A stretch of DNA of 64,000 nt, from NCBI RefSeq assembly GCF_963678975.1, contig NC_089280.1, positions 834,501-898,500 of the forward strand. The letters are read 5' to 3'. Shown here piece after piece: positions 53,990 through 64,000 of this stretch; positions within the stretch are counted from its first letter, which is position 1; the number at the start of each line of letters is the position of its first letter. The stretch is from Dysidea avara. Taxonomy: Eukaryota > Porifera > Demospongiae > Dictyoceratida > Dysideidae. Below the pieces are notes generated by a model, which made no database searches, was not told the origin of the DNA, and saw only the letters and a program-made list of their open reading frames with translations. The position numbers and the translations under genes were made by a program.

Positions 53990-55996
53990 AAAATAACCCA
54001 CACCAACTACATATTGATGACCAGCAATAAATCCATTAAATCTTTCATTACAAAAGCTCCATGAGACAACAATAGATGCTAAAATATGGCTAATTGGTGA
54101 TTTCAATGCTCCCTGCATTGACTGGAAATCTATGTCTCTTTCCATAAACAGGACACATGTTGCTACCCACTCTGCTCTCATTGATGTAATGCAGGAACAT
54201 GGATTAGAACAAATAGTTAACCAACCGACCTAACATCAAAATATACTTTCTGTTTTTCCTAAATCACCCCAATGACAAGTACACTGTTGACATCTTACCT
54301 GCATGGCCTTGGTGATCATGATAATATTGTTTGTGTCAATATCTAAGTGCAACACAATAAATAAACAGAACTATAGAGAAATCTACCTGTGTCATAGAGC
54401 CAACTGGGATTCTATAAAGCAAGATATAATTTCCTTAACGAATAGTCCCGATTTTAGCTCTCCTAATAACAGATCCATAGATGAGCTCTGGATGAAATTC
54501 AAGGATACTGTTTTGCACAGTATGAGGTTACATATACCACACAAGTTTACCAGAACACATTGTGACTTGCCATGGTTAACCTCTACTATAAAACAAATAA
54601 AGAAACATAACAAACTATATCACCAATACAAGGCATCTCTCTCACCAGAAACATAAAGGAGATTTTTGACATTGAAACATGGCAAATGAGACAATCACAC
54701 GATGCTCACATTTCTAAACTCATTATAAATTCAGAAGATGGAACCTCTTCAATAAATTCAAAGAAATTTTGGAGTCTTATTAAGAAGCTGAAGAAGGATA
54801 TAATAATGGAGTACAGGCTCGTAACGCCAATAATAAAGTTATTACTAATAGCAAAGAAAAGGCAAATGTTTTTAACTCACACTTTAAATCAGTATTCACC
54901 AATGAACAAGATTATATACCTGACAAAGGTCCCAGCCCACATCCAGTCATGGAGGATATCAATGTAACCACTTCTGGTATAATTAAATTACTTCTAAACT
55001 TGGATGTTCACAAAGCTTCAGGTCCAGATGAAATAAGTACAAGACTTTTAAAGGAAACTGCGGAAGTCACAGCCGCTGTCTTAAAGTTAATATTTGAGAA
55101 ATCACTGGACACAGGTGAGGTCCCCTATGATCGGAGAGTGGCTAACATGGCACCTATTTACAAGAAGGGGGAACGATCAGCTCCTCAAAACTACTGTCCA
55201 ATCTCACTCACGTCTACAATTAGTAAAGTCCTAGAACACATCATATCCTCCCATCTAATGAAACATTTAGAAAGTAACAATTTACTTCATGGGTCCCAAC
55301 ATGGCTTCCTGCACGACACTCCGTTACAAATAGTTGAGAATTGTAAGTACCTGGGCATTACTATACAATCAGATCTTAAGTGGTCCAAACATACACAATA
55401 TTACTGTTAAAGCCAGCCGTACCTTGTCCTTTCTAAGAAGCAATCTTAAATTAAATAATCAACATCTTAAAGAAACTGCCTATTTTTCCTTAGTCCGACC
55501 ACAATTAGAATATGCAAGTATCATTTGGTCGCCATGGCAAAAAAGAGACATAGAGAAGTTAGAGAAGATTAATCGAAGAACTGCAAGGTTTGTTGCAAAC
55601 AATTTTTATTGTACTAGCAGTGTATCAAGTATAATTCATCAACTTGGGTGGCAACAACTAGATATATACTCGTAGACATAACTTCCATTTGTGCTTCCTT
55701 TTTAAGATCATTCATAACTTGACATGTGTCCCACTCAGTGACATCATTTCATCTAATACCACAACAACAGCAGAATCCACCATCACAAGAAGATCTCACA
55801 CGAACAATATTTTAGTTCCATTTGCAAGAACAGACACTTATCAGCACTCGTTTGGACCTAATGCTTGCAATATCTGGAATAACTTACCTAATCACATCAA
55901 AGAAATTACCTCTATTGAACAATTTAAGAATCAGATTAATCAATTGTAATTGCATAAATCTCCCCATGTAAAGCCTTCGCTTGCGAAGTTGACACA
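53990..55996 (+). mobile_element. Broken non-LTR retrotransposon (CR1/Jockey-type LINE)
   Basis: Endonuclease remnant: WLIGDFNAPCIDWKSM at about 54088, later VNQPT. Linker with HCDLPWLTSTIKQIKKHNKLY (54303-54656). Reverse transcriptase fingers/palm: NLDVHKASGPDEISTRLL, VANMAPIYKKGERSAPQNY, CPISLTSTISKVLEHI, NNLLHGSQHGF (54949-55320). The text then jumps at once to VENCKYLGITIQSDLKWS, ASRTLSFLRSNL, LVRPQLEYASIIWSPWQ and the tail GPNACNIWNNLPNHI (to 55949), ending near (AATA)n at 55998. The LDFSKAFD, GVPQG and YADD segments that belong between GSQHGF and YLGITI are absent, so the RT is catalytically dead. Frames also shift at about 54240, 54656-54690 and 55370-55410. Confidence 0.85.
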
Positions 55997-58900
55997 GTAA
56001 TAATAATAAATACATAAACTGACTGGCATGCAAGACCACAAATAAACATCCAAAGTTGCTGTGTCATTTCTTTCCAGGGGATATCCCTGGGTGTTCCCCC
56101 GGGCTAACTTGATTGTAGTACAACTATAAATGTTAGGCAACAAATTTAATAGAAATGCAATCACATGATTACAAGCAGGAAAACAGTAGGGATTGAGACA
56201 AAGTTGTGAAATACTGGCTTTGAACCTTTTACTTAATGCTAGTGAAATGGACATGCAGTGACTGGACTTGAGTTTACAAGATCAGAACTCAAGTGGTGAG
56301 CCTACTTCATTGAAGGTGAAAGTGCTTAACTAGCTAGAGTGACACCATGAGCACCTTCACCCAGCTATACAGCATGTTTTAGATATGTAGCATGTGTTTG
56401 GTATGAATTTCATTCATCAGTCTCTAAGTAGAAATTGATATTTCTCAATCCGTATCATCACGTGATATTGTAAGTGCCTTGTGCTTTCAAATTATTAGTG
56501 ATTAAGTAATGGCTTATAGTCTGAACATAACTATTTAGCTGGAGAAGTGAGAAGACTCCTGCGTACACTTGCTGTAGGTCTAGAAATCCATGCATATGTA
56601 GCTTAATGATGCACTTGTTTTAAATGCTATATTGATGCCCATAATATGAAGATGGGCATGTGCATGTGTTGCTGGTCTTGTCGCAGTTCCAGGCATAGCT
56701 TGAGGCTATGTCACCTGCTATCCCTACTTTAGCTATGCAGATACAGCAATCTATTCTGGACACCAAGAGAGAGTCTCAAGGTTTTATTATTTCCTAGGTT
56801 GGCAGGCCTGCTAGTTTTGTCACTACCTACTTTGCAAGAGCCTTGTATTCTTTCCTATGCATTTTACTGCTTACAAATATCTTCTCATAACACACTAGGC
56901 TGCAAACAAGCTTGTGCCATTTCATCAACACCACAATTGCTTGTATTTTGTAGTTTTGTACTGTTTTTAGACTGACTGATCGCTATACAAATATTTTAAT
57001 TTATTTGCTGACCTACCAATGTTGTATTTGAGATATTTCCAGTAAACAATTAATTAAGTTGAAGTGGCCACCAAGAAAGTACACATCATTAGCTATGTAA
57101 ACACTTGAAATAGTAATAAGGTTCACACAGTACACACACATCCATTTAGTGGCTGTTAAGGACGGACAACGTATCTGTCAAGCTACTATGAAACCATGTA
57201 GTTGCTTTTAACTATGCTTAACCTTCTACTGGTCGACACACAACCCTCCAAACACTACAACTCCAAACACTACAACTCCAAACAGTGCTTTTATTTATTT
57301 TGTTTGAGTCTGTACAACAAACTGGAAAACATACATACATCTAATATTTGTCACTGAAATAAAGCCTAGCTGTATGTTTGTATAACTTAGCATTTTTGTT
57401 TATCTTTTAGTCGTTTCTTAGTACTACCAAGATTCATGTTGATTTGGTTACCCTGACTGTTCCAGGGCTAGGTAGACATTCATTCTGGACAAGTACTACA
57501 CAAAATAAAATAGTAAGCATGTAAACTGCATTACAACTTGTACATGTAACTAATACAGGCAACATCATGGTCCAAAGCTAGATAACCTCTTGTCTGCCAC
57601 AGCTATGTGTCATGAGAGTAGATATGCTGAAGAAGATTGACAAATGATGTATTATTTATATGTAGTTGTTGTACTGGATCTTCGTCTTGGTGTCATTATG
57701 TTCAAAGTACACCATAACCTGGTATCCAGCCCTATCATATAACAGTATACTATACTAAAACCCTGTAATGGTGCAGTGCGTGTAAGTAATTTTGTACAAA
57801 TCACTGTATATCAAAGATCCCATCCCTGGTTAAGAATCAAACAGTGACACTACAAATTAGTGCTGAAACAATTTGTCTATTTCGTCACATGACACAATTT
57901 GATTCATAAACACACTATTTAAGGATGAAGCCAACTTTGAAGCTTGAAGATTGTGAACAAGGTGGCATAATCACACTGAAAAATTCATTTTTAGAAGAGA
58001 CAGAAATAGCTCTCAGGCTTTACTTTACTGCTTTTTTGTGGTTAATGCATAATCAAATAGTCAGTCATTTTCTTCACAACAATTATTCAAATAGAAAATT
58101 TATGTGGAGAGGTTTCACATACTTTGTTTCTTGTCTTTTGCTGTTTTTGAAGCTCGATCATCAATTGGGGTTGTTTATCATACTGCTTCAAACATGGTGG
58201 TTCAAATCTGGCTCCTCTTCACTTATCATCACTGCATGCTGTCATTGAGATGTTAAGTTAGTTTTGTGCAATATTTTTAAATAGCTGCAGTACAATTTTT
58301 GTTGTTTTTAGAATTCCTTATCCTCTTTAACTGGTACTATACTTGTGGTAGCTGTAACTTGACACTGGATAGTTCTTGCCTTGAAAGAAAGGATGCACAT
58401 AACTTTATTATATTTCACTGAACACAAGTAGACATATGCACAAAACAACAAGAATTATATCCGGCAGCATATCTAGCTTACACTGGCTGTGACAGTTCAG
58501 CCAGCATGCCTTTAAACTTTTTTCTGGGTTACTGTTAACACAGAGAGGTTTAGCAGTATCTAAAAATAGCAACTTCAAAGTATACTAGTCTGTTGTATAG
58601 TTATTCTACTGCATCCTACCCCTTAAAAGGTTACATGCTAGTCACCAATACCTAGGCAAAGCAAGTGAAGAAAGAGCAAAAGGAAGTGGCAAATTATGGC
58701 TACTAGTATTGAGACCCATGTTAGTGCCACACTGTGACATTAGTGTATCAAGTAGCTACCCAATTATGTTTGTCTTGTCTAGAAAGTAAGCTAACAAGTG
58801 GAAAACTGTGTGTGCTACCTAGCATTGAGTGTTACCCTTGTGTCATTGCCACGCCATGCTAATGACAGCTGTCTTAAACAGGACAGAAAGTAAGCTGACC

Positions 58901-59126
58901 GTAAAATTGTTTTGGCGTTGCTGACTTTCGTTTGGTGAATGTAGTATACAACCATGGGCAAGATCACAGGGTACCAGCTATTCAGTAACCCCACCACAGA
59001 TTTCTATTTGATTGGTAGCATCAAATGAAGTATTGTGTAAAATTCTCTAGCTTACAGAAAAATCTCAATAAGCAGCCACCTCTTTTTATATGACACCTGA
59101 TCACTTCTAGTTGGTCTCAAACAGGT

Positions 59127-59400
59127 GTACTTCATGACCTCATTAGTAAGACCACCTCATTATAGTGACCATGTCCAGTAGGTCCGCCAAAGTGTACTTC
59201 ATGATCTCATTAACAAGACCACCTCATTGTAGTGACCATGTCAAGTAGGTCCCAAACATAGCTAAGGGCATCTTACTAGTAGTGACCTCATTAATATGAC
59301 CACCTCATTATAGTAAACATGTCAAGTAGGTCCCTAACATATAGCTAAGATGTACTTCATGACCTCATTATTTACATGACTGACTGAAAGGTTATAATAA
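59127..59400. repeat. Degenerate tandem repeat, about 70-80 bp unit
   Basis: CTTCATGACCTCATTAGTAA, GACCACCTCATTATAGTGAC and CATGTCCAGTAGGTC words recur three to four times in the same order. Confidence 0.75.
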
Positions 59401-59477
59401 ATATTTTAAAGTCTGGTTACTAGCACTATAGATAGCCTCAGGTGACTTTTAAGATCACTATCAATAGTACATCTCCT

Positions 59478-59853
59478 ATCAGAGGAGGTTGGACGCGTTC
59501 ATGTGAGCTATACTTTAATTACATTCTTTGATTTGGTATTTCACGTGATCATCAATAGTCACAATACAAAACTGAAAAACGGTGGGGATCGGTGGGGATC
59601 ATTAGATATTCAGATCATCCTTTGTGTAAGCTTCAAGGGAATGTACTTTGTTTTGTAATCAGTGCTTGAATTCCGTGTGTAATTAATAAGTTGCAGTTTG
59701 GTGCACACTACTTCACGCCTTCACATATGTATTCTATTAATGAAACATGAACAGTGAGTTATTCTGAGATCGTGATGTATTAACCTCCTCAACAAAAGGG
59801 ATTTTGTGTAATTTGTTTTAGTGGCGCTTAAAGCACGTCCAACCTCCTCTGAT
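59478..59853. mobile_element. 376-bp MITE (ATCAGAGGAGGTTGGACG ends)
   Basis: The left ATCAGAGGAGGTTGGACGCG and inverted right CACGTCCAACCTCCTCTGAT match for 18-20 nt. No coding capacity. A tandem GGTGGGGATC duplication lies inside (59582). Confidence 0.82.
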
Positions 59854-62017
59854 CTAGTATAGTTGTTATAGTTGTAATCCCACAATCATCTTGATACATG
59901 ATGTCACAACAATCATCTTGATACATGATGTCTCAAGCATGCAGTATTTATTAATACCACGTGCTTAATCTGTAACAAGACTAACAATGTATGACTTGTC
60001 TATTGCTGAACAACTTATCACTACTCATTCCGTGATAGATACCTTAAACACAGGCCGGGACGCAGGCTTACACAGGTGGCTGGTAGTTGAGAACTCGTTT
60101 CTTTACCTAAGGCCAGGCATCAATCATGTGCACACATATTTTGATGCTAAGAAGGCTGGCTATCATTTTACAGCACAGCAAATCTCATGTAAGTAAAATG
60201 TAAGTAATAGTTACTTAACAAGCTTCAGCTAACGTTTATAATAACAGACAGCTTGATTTAGAGTACTTCTTTAATAATGACCTACCGCCCACATGGAAAT
60301 CTGAATTTTGGTGGATGAGAAACAAGCAATCAAGTTTTCCTGGCCTAACACTACACAACCTAGACAGGCAGTGTCAAGGGATTTAAGCTGTACCATACCT
60401 CTACTCAGTGATCGACAAAAGCATCTATGATTTATACAACACTAGAGAGACTGCTGCTTAGAACAATTTGAAGTGCTCACAATAAATATTGATACAACCA
60501 TGCATCCTCTACACACTACAAGGATCTCTGATACTGTAGCCAAGCCAAATTAACTGCATGTACATCTGTGAAGACTTCTGTTCACAGTATTACAATGCAC
60601 TCAGGAACAGACAAGTGAAACACGTGTTGATCTGCACACCTATCCACTGACAAGGTTACTTACATACCTCATATCCTATTATTTGAGTTCCTTCCTCACG
60701 TACGCCTTGTTAGAAGTCTGAAATTCCCCTCAGAGTAAGTAAAAACGATGAAGAACAAAGATCACGTAACTAGTCGGACTTCTAGCGATGCACGATGCGC
60801 TTGACGATGCGCTTAAAGTTTGTGTCCGACTGGTCGGATCTGTAGCAACTTCGTTTGGTAAACATGGTAACCGATGTAATGCTAACAAAATTTTGCCCTT
60901 CTCCACTAAATTTGCTGTAGCAGTTTTAACATGTTAGTTCGCTACATTCTAATTTATGACACGCTTAATTAGAATTAACAATTGACCTAAAATTAATGAT
61001 TAGTTTATTCGAGGGAAAATTTTTCGCTGATTTCGCAGTTCTGGGTGTTATCAGCGAAACGTGGAACCGGTGTGGCGGAAATTTGGCGCAGAATCAACCC
61101 AGTAGCGGCAGCAGCAACCTATGCAGCCAGCTTGCGGCAGTTGAAATTGTAATTGATTCTTTCTTGGACAGAAATAAACGGAAGGATTCAACATCCATAG
61201 CTTCAGTGAGTGGTATATGGTTATCAACACTACAGACCTGCATATACTAACACATGTAAGGGTGTAAATGTATATTCTGTGATAAGCTACCCGGTCCAAG
61301 GGGGTGTCACTAAGAACAACGGTCAAGCTATTTTCCCAGCACGGTCAAAGCTTCACAAGTAAGCAGTGTACGAAAATATAGCGAAAATAAATGGAACCAG
61401 GTCAACGGTCAGGACAAATTTCTGATGAAAGTCGATGGTTCCTCACAACAAAAAATTCCCTGCAATTTTTGAGTGGTGGAGGAGGCAGTACCCCTTCACT
61501 TTTGTCCAATGTCACTATTGTATCTACTTTTAGTCATTATCCAACTAACTTTGCCTTAGTAGGATTTGTGCTAAACGTTATACAAGAATGAAATACTATG
61601 AGAATCAGTATTGGGAGTGTACGAGATTGAGATACTCTAATAGAGCAGTCATCTAACTACTCTAATAGAACATTCAGATATAAGTAGGTGCAGTTTATTC
61701 AATCTGTCTCCATTAACAGATTATCAAGCATATGAGTCTAACTGAAATGTCATCATTTACTGATGTATCTACTTGTACAGTACCTGACAGTCATTGCCAT
61801 AATATTATAGATTCAAGTACTCGTTTACCACTGAAAATGCTCTCAGATTCAATTTCAAAGCATTGAAATTTCAAATTTTTCCTGTGGAGTATACTCCCAG
61901 ACCCCTCTAGTACACACATACACTAGGGATAATTTATGGTTTACCAGGTGAGTAGGTAAAACTGGTTTAAAGACTTCATAGCCAGCAATTGACCTGACCT
62001 AGACTATAGTATATACG

Positions 62018-62340
62018 TGTTGAGCTGAATCCTCAAAAACATTTAATAACTCATGGATGATGCAATTACACACGATCTTGAAATTTGGCTCATTTGTAGT
62101 ACTGCTTGACCCACTAAAAATATTTCAAAATCTTTTTGTTCAAATGTCCGACATAATACTGATGGCCAATCAACCATACATTTCTTATGGGAAGCCATAA
62201 AAGTGCAATGTTCATTACATCTGTTTCCTGAACTTGTAATGGAGCCAAACCATACATGTGTGTTGTTGACACCTAATAATCTAGTTGGCTGAAATGTTAG
62301 CTCTCTTGAGAAAAATCCACTTTTAATTTTTAGCTTTTTT
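62018..62340. mobile_element. Truncated copy of the 7667-8056 MITE
   Basis: GTTGAGCTGAATCCTCAAAA onward follows the element at 7667-8056 closely (TAATAACTCATGGATG, CACGATCTTGAAATTTGGCT, GAACTTGTAATGGAGCCAAA), but the right terminal repeat is missing. Confidence 0.85.
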
Positions 62341-62912
62341 TGTGGCTACTAAACATCACCTGGTTCATGTATTCCAGTTAATGCTAAACATTTCAAGATT
62401 TGTTACATACAGGATTTTTACCACCAAAGTAGACCCCTTGGAAGGTATATATTATAGCTATATGATACAGGAGGTAGTCTCATTAATTATTATATAGCTG
62501 GAATCAGATCAAGAGAGTTAGTGACATAGTGTTGATAGCTCCACAAGTATCTTTGTACAGGGAATATTAGTGATGGTTGATAACCACAATGGTGTCTTGT
62601 AGGGAACAAGGAATGGTCAAGGATGAGTTGATGATAGTGAAAGAAGACAACATCTTACTATTCTTTGAGGAATATTTGAGAGGTGAGGGTATTCACACAT
62701 ATCACGTGCATGTTACTATGGTAACGATCCTGTTGTGAGTGTCTGACAATTGTGTTATATAGTGACCCGGTCCATGAGATTTGTGTTATAGCAATATTAA
62801 TTAGAAATCAGTTATAATTATAAATACACATTACCAGTTAGTACAATTACTAGTTTACTAACAACTTGTTATTAATAAGATGGTACAATAATAACATGTA
62901 CAATGTGTACAG

Positions 62913-63887
62913 TTACTGTGGCTCACATGAGCCAATCCATACAGTATTAGTACAATGGTACTTATCATCCACCCCTCCTACTACAACTATTTTGTTATCA
63001 GCTACACTAACTACAGCTGGTTCACTTCTTGCTGATGGAATATGTCCTATGGCTTCCCAGCTATGACTGACCTTGTTGAACATGTTAATGTCACTAGTGA
63101 ACACATAACCACTTCCTGTCTTCTTCCGTCCACCTACTGTTAGTAGGTGTCTACCTTGTATGCTGACAGGAGCTGAATAGCACCATGGAGTATCTTGTTG
63201 TGAACTCCACTTCAACTGGTGACTGGACAGAGTGTCCAGTGGAGCAGTAAATACTGCTGGAGAATAATTGCCATATTGATTGCATCCTCCTAACAGGTAG
63301 AGGGTGTTGTCAACTATTACTGATTGTAGCCAGTAGTGTGGTAGTGGTAGATCACTGGTAGTGTACCACTGTCCAGTACTGAACCATCTCTTAGTGGTAC
63401 TGTCAAACAATTCAGTAGTGGCTAATGTCCTACCCTGGTCATCTTTACCTCCAGTTATAATAAGTGTTCCCTGATAACCAGCAGCTGTGGCTAAATATCT
63501 TGGTGTAATCATCTTGGTGTACTCCTTTAGGTGATCACCATCTAGTGAGAATATCTTGTTGGTCTCCTTATTACTTCTATCACTCCCTCCAGCAGTGATC
63601 AACTGGTTGTTGAGGGTGGTCATGGCAAAGAAGCCATAAGTAGTGTTGATAGGAGAAGGGCTCCATGAGTTGTTAACTGGATTGTACACATCTATCCTGT
63701 GTGATGGGACTAGTACTATCCTGTATGATGGTCCAGTATTATCACATCCTCCTCCAATGTAGACCTTCCCATCACATAACACAGCAGTGTGGGACACACC
63801 CTCCACTGGTGGGGGGGCTCCATGTTGCCACTTGATGTTCACTGGTCCACTGAACAGGTCTGGTGTGGGGGACTGGACCAGTTGCTC
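62913..63887 (-). CDS. Kelch-repeat propeller protein, 3' exon (partial)
   Basis: The exon is open from an AG acceptor (63888-63889, preceded by a T-rich tract) to its TGA, giving 324 residues in phase with no internal ATG needed: the visible start is an exon boundary, not a translation start. It contains about six kelch motifs. Examples with the double glycine and later aromatic residue: HTAVLCDGKVYIGGG...RIDVYNPVNNSW, TTLNNQLITAGGSD, YQGTLIITGGKDDQG...ELFDSTTKRW, VDNTLYLLGGCN, GRHLLTVGGRK...INMFNKVSHSW, and VADNKIVVVGGVDD. Six motifs would fold as one beta-propeller that binds a protein partner. I recall large Kelch families in sponges. The N-terminal part (often BTB-BACK or a coiled coil) lies beyond the right edge, so the function is unknown. 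Confidence 0.85.
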   Translation of the reverse strand, partial: EQLVQSPTPDLFSGPVNIKWQHGAPPPVEGVSHTAVLCDGKVYIGGGCDNTGPSYRIVLVPSHRIDVYNPVNNSWSPSPINTTYGFFAMTTLNNQLITAGGSDRSNKETNKIFSLDGDHLKEYTKMITPRYLATAAGYQGTLIITGGKDDQGRTLATTELFDSTTKRWFSTGQWYTTSDLPLPHYWLQSVIVDNTLYLLGGCNQYGNYSPAVFTAPLDTLSSHQLKWSSQQDTPWCYSAPVSIQGRHLLTVGGRKKTGSGYVFTSDINMFNKVSHSWEAIGHIPSARSEPAVVSVADNKIVVVGGVDDKYHCTNTVWIGSCEPQ

Positions 63888-64000
63888 CTAAACAACAACA
63901 ATAAATTAGTAATAACAATGTTAACATGTTGTTTACACAACAAACACATTAGATGAATGGTTACTATAGTAACTGGTGATCACCAAACACATTTAGGGAT
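63888..64000. other. Intron of the Kelch gene, running off the window
   Basis: On the minus strand this is intron sequence ending TTGTTGTTGTTTAG at the acceptor. No exon is visible before the edge. Confidence 0.6.

Larger units (their letters stand above)
56000..62912. other. Gene-poor stretch before the Kelch gene
   Basis: ORFs of 60-107 codons (57925-58248, 59987-60196, 60996-61250, 61391-61591) carry no domain I recognise. One (60996-61250) ends an open run at ATAGCTTCA|GTGAGTGG and another open run ends at FFEEYLRG|GTGAGG (62602-62681). These two could be exons of an unrecognised gene, but their phases do not join directly. At 61622-61672 two copies of the dispersed motif lie in tandem. 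Confidence 0.4.

Noticed and set aside
57925-58248. 107-codon plus-strand ORF
   Set aside because: Hydrophobic stretches only, no family resemblance and no supporting splice or neighbour evidence.

Overview
The window is eukaryotic nuclear DNA from an animal, most likely a sponge. Genes are split into many small exons by GT-AG introns, some only 45-50 nt long. Coding parts match metazoan orthologues, and introns and intergenic DNA are packed with short inverted-repeat transposons, SINE- and LINE-like debris and minisatellites. The sponge assignment is an inference from intron size and from gene families I associate with sponges; no rRNA or mitochondrial marker is present to prove it.

Layout: (1) 1.7-6.3 kb, plus strand: internal Myb-domain exons of a TTF1/DMTF1-like DNA-binding protein, with a 1.2 kb 12-bp minisatellite in the following intron. 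(2) 18.6-10.8 kb, minus strand: a complete uridine-cytidine kinase (UCK2-like, 7 exons, 258 aa). (3) 18.7-27.0 kb, plus strand: a complete Era-like GTPase (ERAL1-like, 9 exons, 318 aa). UCK and ERAL1 are head-to-head with only 78 bp between start codons; that spacer holds two palindromic CACGTG E-boxes. (4) 40.0-29.5 kb, minus strand: a complete TMCO1 orthologue (7 exons, 182 aa). Its 9.8 kb intron 5 contains a frameshifted copy of a multi-exon, transposase-like gene (33.4-37.8 kb). (5) 40.2-50.5 kb, plus strand: a complete TPR-repeat protein (8 exons, 773 aa), head-to-head with TMCO1 (173 bp apart). Three TPR exons are exactly 120 nt, one 40-residue repeat each. (6) 50.5-62.9 kb: gene-poor DNA with a broken LINE whose reverse transcriptase lacks the catalytic YADD segment. 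(7) 63.9-62.9 kb, minus strand: the last exon of a Kelch-propeller gene that runs off the window.

Gene structures were assembled by hand: every splice join of UCK, ERAL1, TMCO1 and the TPR gene keeps phase and has GT-AG ends. One join in the Myb gene (near 6.2 kb) has no usable GT donor. The genes do not form one pathway. UCK (pyrimidine salvage) and ERAL1 (mitochondrial small-subunit rRNA chaperone) could plausibly be co-regulated as growth genes. The richest unexplained signals are the decayed transposase-like family, a ~20-28 bp motif dispersed at 13 loci, a trio of related hairpins in the UCK/ERAL1 introns, and several families of non-autonomous transposons with visible terminal repeats and target-site duplications.
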